From Anabaena minutissima FACHB-250 (GTDB lineage Bacteria > Cyanobacteriota > Cyanobacteriia > Cyanobacteriales > Nostocaceae): DNA of 64,000 nucleotides. Both the position numbers and the translations under genes were made by a program. The DNA is taken from NCBI RefSeq assembly GCF_014697125.1, contig NZ_JACJRG010000010.1, positions 1 through 64,000 on the forward strand, in the 5' to 3' direction. Shown here piece by piece: positions 18,872 through 28,000 of the stretch (positions are counted from its first letter, which is position 1; each line of letters starts with the position of its first letter). The notes under the pieces are model-generated. The model worked only from the letters and a program-made list of their open reading frames with translations, searched no databases and was not told the origin of the DNA.

Positions 18872-19792
18872 CTAAACCAAGCAACGTTCAATGGTGGCGA
18901 TAACTGATTTAGCCAGGGCATCAAGTTCATAACCACCTTCCAAGCCAAAAAGAATTTTACGTGTTAGCCCCAAACAATAATCTGTAAACAGAGCATAATC
19001 ATTTGGTTGTAAATTGATGCTGGCTAAAGGATCATCAGCCAGGGCATCATAGCCAGCACTAACGATGAGTAAATCTGGCTGAAACTCGGTAAAAAACGGT
19101 ACTACTTTGTTTTCCCAAAGCGGCTGATATGCACCGATATCACTATCGGGAGGTAAGGGCAAATTTAAGACATTATTATGAAAGCCGCGTTCTGTGGCTC
19201 TCCCAGTACCGGGATAACAGGGATACTGATGTAGAGAACAGTAAGCGATGTGGGGATTAAGTTCCACGATCGCCTGCGTACCGTTGCCATGATGTACATC
19301 CCAATCTAAAATAGCGACACGGTTAATTCCCGGTTGTTCTAAAGCATATAAAGCCGCGATCGCCGCATTAGAAAATAAACAAAAGCCCATTCCTGCATCA
19401 CTTTCAGCATGATGTCCCGGTGGACGCGCCAAGACAAAAGCCGGATTTGCTGTACTTAATACTGCATCTACGCCATCCAACCAAGCACTCACCGCCAACA
19501 AAGCCACATCATAACTACGAGGAGAAATGGGAGTATCGCCATCTAAATAACCACCACCAGTAGACGCAATTTCCCTGACTTTATTGATGTAATTTGGGCT
19601 ATGGGCTTTTACCAAACATGGCATCACCGATGTATTTTCTAGTGATGGTGTAGGTTCACGCCAATCAATTTGGGTAGAAATTGCAGCATCTTTCAGGGCA
19701 TTAACAATCGCCGTCAAACGTTCTGGTTTTTCTGGATGATAGCTTCCAGTTTTGTGGTCTAGAAACTCATCGGAGTAGATGACTGGTAGCAT
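18872..19792 (-). CDS. Histone deacetylase / AcuC-AphA family hydrolase
   Basis: A 306-residue zinc amidohydrolase of the arginase/deacetylase fold. The class signatures are complete: RPPGHHAESDAGMGFCLFSNAAIAA, the zinc-binding DWDVHHGNGTQ, and SAGYDALADDP for the third zinc ligand, then LEGGYELDALA near the end. In bacteria these enzymes deacetylate acetylpolyamines, acetyl-lysine proteins or small metabolites; the substrate here cannot be told. Cytoplasmic, single gene, standard length. Confidence 0.92.
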   Translation of the reverse strand: MLPVIYSDEFLDHKTGSYHPEKPERLTAIVNALKDAAISTQIDWREPTPSLENTSVMPCLVKAHSPNYINKVREIASTGGGYLDGDTPISPRSYDVALLAVSAWLDGVDAVLSTANPAFVLARPPGHHAESDAGMGFCLFSNAAIAALYALEQPGINRVAILDWDVHHGNGTQAIVELNPHIAYCSLHQYPCYPGTGRATERGFHNNVLNLPLPPDSDIGAYQPLWENKVVPFFTEFQPDLLIVSAGYDALADDPLASINLQPNDYALFTDYCLGLTRKILFGLEGGYELDALAKSVIATIERCLV

Positions 19793-19875
19793 AAGACATC
19801 ACAGCAACAGGATTATGAATGCCATTCTACCCTTACTTATGGCTTGGGTTTTCGAGATACCCAATAGCTTATAAC

Positions 19876-20094
19876 TCAATCTTTTGTGAAACCAATCATT
19901 TCATCAGTGGGTTGATCTAGCATTTCTGGTACTAAAGCTTGATTCCCGCGACGTTCTTCTGGCGATTGTTCACGAATCACATCGTCCATTTTGGCTGGAT
20001 GCTTGATTTTATCCCGCATCTCTGGGCTTAATTGTGAAGCATCGCCTTCTGGATTTGTCTTTTCAGCTTGACTTGGAACAGTTTCCTTATTCAT
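19876..20094 (-). CDS. Small hydrophilic hypothetical protein
   Basis: A 72-residue protein started at the ATG at 20092-20094 (MNKETVPSQAEKTNPEGD); a longer frame adds six residues. It is rich in charged residues and proline, with no hydrophobic core (DKIKHPAKMDDVIREQSPEERRGNQALVPEMLDQPTDE), and is probably largely disordered. Small proteins of this kind are frequent in Nostocales genomes. Function unknown. It is 83 bp upstream of the deacetylase-like gene on the same strand. Confidence 0.6.
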   Translation of the reverse strand: MNKETVPSQAEKTNPEGDASQLSPEMRDKIKHPAKMDDVIREQSPEERRGNQALVPEMLDQPTDEMIGFTKD

Positions 20095-20569
20095 GACTAT
20101 GGCCTCAAACATACACGCACCAGCTTAAACATTAGTGCTACTAGGGCGACACTGTCTGAGGTCTTATAAGCTGCACATCAATAAGTACAAATTTGCTACT
20201 ATCAAAATTTACTAATTTTAGTCTTTTTACGCCCACTCTTTTTACTAGTTTAATTGTTTTTTTATTGCCTCAAAAGTTCCCTTAATATCTTCTCAACCCA
20301 AGTTATGACAGACTCTTTGGTAAATTCAAAGTTAAGAATTTACAAACAAAAAACTCTTTCAATTTTTAATTGAAATTAAATGAAGCTAATTAACTACATC
20401 TCAACAACATTTCTGGCACGAAAGATGGGTTAGCACCCTCGGCAGACAAAGACAAGATTGTGTTAGAATTGTATCAAAATATGGCAATTATTCAAGAGAA
20501 ATTTGGCATAATTTTGCGCTTTGTCAAGTACGAAGGCTAAAATCTAAGTTTTTTGGAGTTTTTTAGTTT
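20095..20569. other. Divergent spacer upstream of gyrA
   Basis: An AT-rich 475-bp region with no gene seen. It contains the divergent promoters for the small hydrophilic protein and gyrA. gyrA upstream regions often respond to supercoiling, but I see no specific motif. Confidence 0.4.
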
Positions 20570-23188
20570 ATGACAACCTCACAGGAGAGGATTATCCCGA
20601 CGGATCTGCGGAATGAAATGTCCCGGTCTTATCTGGAATACGCCATGAGTGTGATCGTGGGCAGGGCGTTACCAGATGCCAGGGATGGTCTCAAACCTGT
20701 GCATCGCCGCATCCTCTTTGCTATGCACGAGTTAGGGCTAACCCACGATCGCCCGTTTAGAAAGTGCGCCCGTGTAGTCGGGGAAGTATTGGGTAAATAT
20801 CACCCCCACGGCGATACGGCAGTATATGATGCGTTGGTGCGGATGGCGCAGGATTTTTCCATGCGATCGCCATTAATTAACGGGCATGGTAACTTTGGTT
20901 CAGTAGATAACGACCCACCGGCGGCGATGCGTTACACTGAATGCCGCTTGCAAGCTTTAACAAGTGCTTCCCTGCTACAAGATATTGAATCAGAAACCGT
21001 TGATTTTATTGATACCTTCGACGGTTCTCAACAAGAACCAACAGTTTTACCCTCACGGATTCCCCAATTACTTCTCAATGGTTCTTCGGGGATTGCGGTG
21101 GGGATGGCTACCAACATTCCCCCCCACAATTTAGGCGAACTAATTGATGGGTTGGTGCAAGTGATTCACAACCCCGAAATCACTGATTTGGAGTTAATGC
21201 AGTATGTCCCAGGGCCAGACTTCCCCACGGGGGCGCAAATTCTGGGGACAGCCGCAATTAAAGAGGCTTACACCACAGGCCGCGGTTCAATTACCATGCG
21301 CGGTGTCGCCAACATTGAAACCATTGAACAGCGAGGCCGTCCCGACAGGGAAGCCATTATCATCACCGAATTACCCTATCAAACCAACAAAGCGGCGTTA
21401 ATTGAAAAAATTGCCGAGTTGGTGAATGACAAGCGCATCGACGGAATTGCAGATATTCGGGATGAAAGCGATCGCGACGGGATGCGAATCGTCATCGAAC
21501 TCAAGCGTGATGCTTATCCCCGCGTGGTGTTAAATAACCTCTATAAACAAACACCACTGCAAGCCAACTTTGGCGCGAATATGTTGGCGTTGGTGAATGG
21601 CGAACCCCAAATCCTCAGCCTGAAGCAGTTCTTTAATGTCTTCCTAGATTTTCGCATCGAAGCGATTACAAGACGCACCCGTTACGAACTACGAAAAGCG
21701 GAAGAACGTGATCACCTTTTACAAGGTTTATTAATTGCTCTATCCCAATTAGATGCAATTATTAACTTAATTCGTCACGCGCCCGATGCACCCACTGCTA
21801 AAGGTGAGTTAATCACCACCTATGGACTTTCGGAAGTGCAAGCCGATGCGATTTTACAGATGCAGCTACGGCGATTAACTGCCCTAGAAGCCGATAAAAT
21901 CCGTCTAGAACATGAGGACTTACAGACACGCATCGCCGACTTACAGGATATTTTGGCACGGCGGGAACGGATTCTAGAAATCATTGAAACCGAAATTAGC
22001 CAAATCAAAACCAGCTTTGCTACACCCAGGCGCACCGTGATTACCCACGCCGAAGGGGAAATAGACGAACGCGATTTGATTGCTAATGAAAAAGCTCTAA
22101 TTCTGGTGACAGAACAAGGCTACATCAAACGGATGCCAGTTAACACCTTTGAGGCGCAAAGCCGTGCTACCAGAGGTAAAGCCGGCGCGAAGGTGAAAGA
22201 CGATGACAACATTGAGCATTTCTTGACTTGCTGTGATCATGACAGCATTTTATTCTTTAGCGATCGCGGTGTCGTCTACTGTCTCAAAGCCTATCAAATC
22301 CCCGTGGGTTCTCGCACCAGTCGCGGTACACCCATTGTCCAGTTACTACCCATTCCCAGAGAAGAAAAAATTACTTCGATTGTCCCTGTGGATGAGTTTA
22401 GCAGCGAAGAATATCTGGTGATGCTGACCAAAGGCGGGAATATTAAGAAAACCGTATTAGCAGCTTTTAGCCATATTCGCGCCAATGGTTTGATTGCAAT
22501 TTCCTTAGAAGAAGGCGATCAACTACGCTGGGTACGTCGCGCCAGAGTCGAAGACAGCGTCATCATCGGTTCTCGTCACGGGATGGCAATTCATTTTAGA
22601 TGTAACCACGAACAACTCCGTCCTTTAGGTAGAGCAACTCGTGGGGTAAAATCCATGAAACTCAAAAAAGGTGATGAACTCGTCGGGATGGATATTCTGC
22701 CGGCGGCGATTCTAGAGACTTTAGATACTGAGGAAGTGGATACCGAAGAAATCGAAACTATCGAAGAGGTAGAAACTACCGAAGAAATCGAAATCGCAGA
22801 AGTTGCCGGTAACGTCAGCGTTGGCCCTTGGGTGTTAGTCATCACAATGGGAGGATATGGTAAGCGCGTTCCAGTCGCCCAATTCCGCCTACAAAATCGG
22901 GCTGGACAAGGCTTGATGGCGACTAAATTCAAAAACCGCAAAACCAAAGACAAGTTAGCAACTTTAGGTATTGTCAACAGTGACAATGAAATCATGATGG
23001 TAACAAGTCGCGGTATCATCATTCGTCAGGCAGTAAATGCAATTTCTATCCAATCCCGTTCTGCAACTGGGGTGAGAGTGCAACGCCTCGACGAAGATGA
23101 CGTAATTAATGGAGTAGCGATCGTTCCTCCTGATACAGCCGATACAGCCGATACAGGCGACATAGCCGAGACAGAAGAGGTGGAATGA
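20570..23188 (+). CDS. gyrA: DNA gyrase subunit A
   Basis: GyrA, 872 residues, the breakage-reunion subunit of gyrase that with GyrB introduces negative supercoils. [43 protein letters not shown], and the catalytic-Tyr motif AMRYTECRL (about residue 125) are intact. The C-terminal beta-pinwheel starts near 500 and holds the GyrA-box-like [13 protein letters not shown]. Between two blades an acidic low-complexity insert ([20 protein letters not shown], about residues 718-745) interrupts the pinwheel, and the protein ends in [18 protein letters not shown], encoded by a 9-bp repeat. The stop overlaps the lnt start by 4 bp, suggesting coupling. The call between GyrA and ParC rests on the box and length. 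Confidence 0.94.
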   Translation: MTTSQERIIPTDLRNEMSRSYLEYAMSVIVGRALPDARDGLKPVHRRILFAMHELGLTHDRPFRKCARVVGEVLGKYHPHGDTAVYDALVRMAQDFSMRSPLINGHGNFGSVDNDPPAAMRYTECRLQALTSASLLQDIESETVDFIDTFDGSQQEPTVLPSRIPQLLLNGSSGIAVGMATNIPPHNLGELIDGLVQVIHNPEITDLELMQYVPGPDFPTGAQILGTAAIKEAYTTGRGSITMRGVANIETIEQRGRPDREAIIITELPYQTNKAALIEKIAELVNDKRIDGIADIRDESDRDGMRIVIELKRDAYPRVVLNNLYKQTPLQANFGANMLALVNGEPQILSLKQFFNVFLDFRIEAITRRTRYELRKAEERDHLLQGLLIALSQLDAIINLIRHAPDAPTAKGELITTYGLSEVQADAILQMQLRRLTALEADKIRLEHEDLQTRIADLQDILARRERILEIIETEISQIKTSFATPRRTVITHAEGEIDERDLIANEKALILVTEQGYIKRMPVNTFEAQSRATRGKAGAKVKDDDNIEHFLTCCDHDSILFFSDRGVVYCLKAYQIPVGSRTSRGTPIVQLLPIPREEKITSIVPVDEFSSEEYLVMLTKGGNIKKTVLAAFSHIRANGLIAISLEEGDQLRWVRRARVEDSVIIGSRHGMAIHFRCNHEQLRPLGRATRGVKSMKLKKGDELVGMDILPAAILETLDTEEVDTEEIETIEEVETTEEIEIAEVAGNVSVGPWVLVITMGGYGKRVPVAQFRLQNRAGQGLMATKFKNRKTKDKLATLGIVNSDNEIMMVTSRGIIIRQAVNAISIQSRSATGVRVQRLDEDDVINGVAIVPPDTADTADTGDIAETEEVE

Positions 23189-24831
23189 AGTCAAAAGTCA
23201 AAAGTCAAAAGGCAAAAGAAATTTTCCCTTTTGTACTCTACCTTTTACTTGCTCTTACCAGTGGGGTTGTAATGGGGTTAACCGTCGCCCCTGTGGGTGC
23301 ATGGTTCTTGGCTTGGGTAGCCCTTGCCCCCCTCTGGGTAATGGTTTTAGAAAAAAGTCAAAATTTAGAGGGTAGAAGAAACAAGTTCTTTCTTTTACCT
23401 TTTTCCTTTTACCTTTTGCCTTTACTCTGGGGTATCGGTTATCACGGTGTCGCCTTATTCTGGATTACCGGTATTCATCCAATGGATTGGTTGGGTGTGC
23501 CTTGGTGGCCGAGTTTAGCGATCGCCTTTTTTTGTTTATCATTCATTAGCCTCTGGGGGGGCATTTTTGTCACGATTTGGGCAGGTGCGATGACCTACGG
23601 TCGGTCTACGACCATCGCCTGTCTGAATCCGCAAAAATCGCTACTACGTGTCCTAATTGGCACAGCAATTTGGTGCGGCTTAGAAAGCCTGTGGAGTGCT
23701 AGTCCCTTGTGGTGGAGTTCTCTAGCTTACACCCAGAGTCAGCACAATCTCGTAATTTTACACCTAGGGCAACTATCGGGGCCAAATACCGTCACCGCTT
23801 CTATTGTCGCCATCAATGGTTTAATTGCTGAAGCATGGATTAATTACCAGCAAGCTAGACGTTCCCAGTCCCCATTATCCCTTATCCCCAGTCCCCAGTC
23901 CCCAGTCCTTTTAGCGATCGCCACAGGTTTATTAATTACCCTGCACCTGATTGGTTTTTTATTATATACTCGCCCCATCGCCCAACCTCCAACCGCCGCC
24001 TTGAAGGTAGGAATCATTCAGGGAAATATTCCCAACAAAATTAAACTGCTTCCTGAAGGAGTCCAACGCGCCCTTAAAGGTTACACCGAGGGATATTTAA
24101 CCTTAGTTAATCAAGGCGTTGATGCTGTTTTGACTCCAGAAGGAGCAATGCCTTTTTTTGACAAAGATTTAGCGGTCACTCCCCTAGTCTCAGCCATAGA
24201 AGATAAAGGCGTAATTGCTTGGGTTGGGGCTTTTGGGAGAAAGGGACGCAGCTACACCAACAGTTTATTTACAGTCAACAGCCAAGGTGAACTTACCAGC
24301 CGCTACGATAAATCCAAGTTAGTACCTTTGGGTGAATACATTCCTTTTGAGGAAATTTTAGGTGCGATTATTCAGCGTTTATCACCACTAGATGAACACC
24401 AAGTGCATGGTTCACCCAATCAAACTTTTGATACTCCCTTTGGTCGGGCAATTGTCGGGATTTGTTACGAATCAGCATTTCCCGAAGTATTTCGCCGACA
24501 AGCAGCAGCCGGCGGGGAATTTATCCTCAGTGCTTCCAACGATGCCCATTACAGTGCTGCTATGCCATTCCAGCACCATGCCCAGGATATCATGCGAGCA
24601 ATTGAGACTGATAGATGGTCAGTCAGGGCAACCAACACCGGATATTCAGCCTTTGTTAATCCCCACGGTAAAACCCTGTGGATATCTGGATATAATACCT
24701 ACGAAACCCAAGCTGCAACTATCTATCGACGACAGACCAAAACTTTATATGTGCGTTGGGGTGATTGGTTGACACCATTATTATTAGGGTTGGCATTAAT
24801 AGCATTTGCCTACCTGTGGAAATCCAGATAA
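23185..24831 (+). CDS. lnt: Apolipoprotein N-acyltransferase
   Basis: Lnt, 548 residues, the inner-membrane enzyme that N-acylates the lipidated cysteine of lipoproteins. Hydrophobic segments fill residues 10-260, then a nitrilase-like domain carries the Glu-Lys-Cys triad in [27 protein letters not shown] and [16 protein letters not shown]. The ATG overlaps the gyrA stop (ATGA). The gene has absorbed three cyanobacterial tandem-repeat tracts in frame: AAAGTCA repeats encode [18 protein letters not shown]-type repeats near codons 69-80 encode [13 protein letters not shown], and CCCCAGT repeats near codons 227-241 encode [15 protein letters not shown]. All sit outside the catalytic motifs. Confidence 0.93.
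   Translation: MKSKVKSQKAKEIFPFVLYLLLALTSGVVMGLTVAPVGAWFLAWVALAPLWVMVLEKSQNLEGRRNKFFLLPFSFYLLPLLWGIGYHGVALFWITGIHPMDWLGVPWWPSLAIAFFCLSFISLWGGIFVTIWAGAMTYGRSTTIACLNPQKSLLRVLIGTAIWCGLESLWSASPLWWSSLAYTQSQHNLVILHLGQLSGPNTVTASIVAINGLIAEAWINYQQARRSQSPLSLIPSPQSPVLLAIATGLLITLHLIGFLLYTRPIAQPPTAALKVGIIQGNIPNKIKLLPEGVQRALKGYTEGYLTLVNQGVDAVLTPEGAMPFFDKDLAVTPLVSAIEDKGVIAWVGAFGRKGRSYTNSLFTVNSQGELTSRYDKSKLVPLGEYIPFEEILGAIIQRLSPLDEHQVHGSPNQTFDTPFGRAIVGICYESAFPEVFRRQAAAGGEFILSASNDAHYSAAMPFQHHAQDIMRAIETDRWSVRATNTGYSAFVNPHGKTLWISGYNTYETQAATIYRRQTKTLYVRWGDWLTPLLLGLALIAFAYLWKSR
23188..23218. repeat. AAAGTCA tandem repeat in the lnt start
   Basis: Four AAAGTCA-type units begin directly after the lnt ATG and encode a [11 protein letters not shown]-terminus. 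The same unit occurs in spacer DNA at 55434-55466. Confidence 0.85.
23864..23908. repeat. CCCCAGT tandem repeat inside lnt
   Basis: CCCAGTCCCCATTATCC followed by further CCCCAGT units forms an in-frame insertion in lnt. The same unit fills non-coding gaps near 6735 and 55490. Confidence 0.85.
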
Positions 24832-24865
24832 TTAAATATATACCCAAAATAGTCATGTAGAGACG

Positions 24866-24977
24866 CAATACTTGTCGATTAAGCTAAAAACATTACATCA
24901 GGTAGGTTGGGTTGACATTAGGAAACCCAACATTTACGGACTTTTGTTGGGTTGCGCTGTCGCTTAACCCAACCTAC
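24866..24977 (+). repeat. 112-bp repeat, copy 1 (GTAGGTTGGGTT fold-back)
   Basis: The core GTAGGTTGGGTT (24903-24913 region) ... AACCCAACCTAC (24966-24977) is a fold-back with 12-bp arms. The 112-bp unit recurs in inverted orientation at 53397-53508 with about four differences by eye. It sits between lnt and the giant kinase gene, and could also serve as a shared terminator for those convergent genes. Confidence 0.85.
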
Positions 24978-25048
24978 AAAAACTCTTAACCGAACAGTAT
25001 TGTGTAGAGACGCGACAAACCGCGTCTGACAAGACCAATCATAAAAAA

Positions 25049-28000
25049 CTAAGTTAAGGGAATTAAAAGCGAAAATTCTGTCCCTTGTCCTAGTTCAGAT
25101 ATTACACTTAGTTGTCCCCCATGCTTTTCAACAATAGAATAGCTAATCGATAGTCCTAAGCCTGTCCCTTCACCAACAGGTTTTGTTGTAAAAAATGGGT
25201 CAAATAAACGCTGTTTCACTTCCTCAGACATCCCGACTCCATTATCTATAATTTGGATGATGACTGCATTAGAATTAAACATTTTAGTAGAAATTTGAAT
25301 TGTGGGAATTTTTGTTTGTTTATCTTCATTACTAATTACTCCTGCTTTTTTTGGAAATAATAAATCTAAAGCATCAATAGCATTATTCAGAATATTCATA
25401 AATACCTGATTTATCTGACTGGCATAGCAATTAACTTCTGGTAAATTTGCATATTTTTTAATCACATTTATTTCGGGACGATGTGGTTTTTGTTCTAGAC
25501 GATGATGCAAGATTAATAAAGTGCTTTCCATGCCTTCGTGAAGGTTGACAGATTTCATGTCGGATTCATCCAAACGCGCGAAATTGCGGAGAGAAAGGAC
25601 AATTTGACGAATGCGATCTGCCCCTACTTTCATTGATTCCAGCATTTTTGTTAGGTCTAATTTGAGGAAGTTTAAATCTATCATCTCTAGTTCTTCTTCA
25701 ATCTCCAGAAATGGTTGAGGATAGTAGTGGTGATACAGGTTGACTATGTGTAACATCTGTTGCAAATACTCGTTAGCATGAGTGAGATTGCCATAGATGA
25801 AATTAATAGGGTTGTTAATTTCATGGGCAATACCTGCCATCATTTGTCCCAACGAAGACATTTTTTCAGTTTGAATCAGTTGGGTTTGCGTGTGTTGAAG
25901 TTTGTCTAAAGTTTCCGACAGATGTTGATTTTTCTCATGCAACTCTTGAGTTCTCTGCTGTACCTTATGTTCTAAGCTATGGCTATACTCTTCAAGTTGG
26001 GATTTTGCCAAAGCAAGATTGTTATACAGTATGGCATTTTGCAGCGAGATGGCAGCTTGTGCTGTGAGCAGATGCAAAACCTCAAGACGTTGTTGGGTAA
26101 AAGCTCCAGTTGTTAAACTATTTTCCAGATATAAAATGCCAATAAGCTTGCCACGATTGTGAATAGGTGTACATAGCAAGCTTTTCGGTTGCTCTTCAAT
26201 GATGTAGGGATCATTGGCGAAGGTGATTTCTATACGAGCATCATCTAGTACAAGAGTTTCGCAAGTACGTGAGACATAGTTCACCACAGCTTTGGGAACA
26301 TCTTGACTGTCCGAAAGAGGAAGAGAGTGCAGGTTGATTACACCAAGGTTTTTACCCAATTGCTTCTCTGAGTGGAGACTTTGATTAGTTTCATTAGCAA
26401 TACCAGTTTCTATGGTTGCTTTGCTGCTTTTTTGAGCCGCAACCACCCAATTATCTTCTTGAAGCAGCAAGAGTACTGATTTTTCAGCCCCGGCATTTTC
26501 GATTACGACCTGCATGAGAGCCGTCAACAGCTTTTCTAATTCAATTTCTCCAGCCAGTGCATGAGAGGCTTTGATGACCGTGGCTAAATCTAAAGCTTCA
26601 GTGACACTGGAACTGCTGTGTCCCAATCCAATCGTCGTAATTCGGTTGCAGCTTGAAGAACTAGGTTCTTGTTGCTGATAGATTCCCACTAACAATTGAG
26701 GATATTGGTTTTCCAAATGCTCGACTTTAGCTACTGCTCCCCAGTTGAGGTAACAGTAATAGGCATTTGCTAGATATATTTGAGCGATCGCCTCTTTGTT
26801 CCATTCTTGATAAAATCGAGCAGCCAGTTCATTGGCTAGGGCTTCTTCCTGGAGGTAGCCATTGAGTTTTGCTCCAGTAATTGCACGCTCATAGAGATCC
26901 ACCGCCTGCCCCATTTGTTTCAAAACACGACATTGTTCTGCTTTTACTAGTTCAAATTTGTGCAAATAATTCATGGGTGCATGGTGCGCCCATGTCTGCA
27001 TTTTGCTCTGGTTTTCTGTGACTCGTTCTAACAACCTTTCTGGCTGAGAAACTGTCGCTTGGGAATACTCTGCCAAAGCTGTCAGTGAATCATAGAAATA
27101 AAATATTGGTACAGTAGCATAACCCGTGCCTGCAACTAGATATTCTCTAGCTTGAGCGGCTGTTTCTACTGCTTGAGGGAGGTTTTCAAATAGATAACAG
27201 AGAATCAATTTGTGCAACGAGAAATAGTGCAGCCCAGTAAACTCTTTGGCATTAATTAATTGAGTCACAAATTCTGCTTCGTTCAGTGCCTCGCCTTGGA
27301 GGTTACAGAGGTTTTCAGCCTTGCCAAGCAAATTCAAAACTGCTTGCCAGAAGATTCGACAGTAGTTGAGGGTTGTGCCTTGGTTACAACTTTCCAAAAC
27401 ATGAGTGTAAGCCCGCATTTCTTGCTCTAATGAGTTCAACTCTCGACCCATGAAATAAGAATACTGGCAGATTTCTTTTGTATTGAAGCCTACGTAGTAT
27501 AAGTTTCCAGTTTCCAAAGCAATCTTGTAGCCCTCCAGCATCAACTGTAAGGATTTTTGTAGAGGAGATTTCAAATAGGTGATAAAAGCACCCACGACAT
27601 AAAATACTGTGGGTTTGATATCGCTAATATTAAATTTATTCGTTAGTGCCAAAGCCAGATTGCCAACTTGATCGGCTGTTTCAATATCCTGAAGAATTCC
27701 GTTTAACAAAATGCCATAACAGGCATAACAAAAGGCAGAAAATGGGGCATTGCCGTATTGAATTGATGCTTTGATTTGGGACAGGATGAGTAAAGGAAAC
27801 AGATTTGGTTCGGAAATATAAACGGCTGGAGCAACATTAGCCACAATTCGGCTAATTGCTAGCTTGTCTGTCGCTGTCATGAGAGGTAAGTTAACCAATT
27901 GGGCAATTTCATGTCCGGCAATCAAAGCAGCAATTTCCTCAAGGGCTTGCTGAATATCTTGGGGGGTGGGTATATCTGGAAAAACCAAGCCAAACTGACT

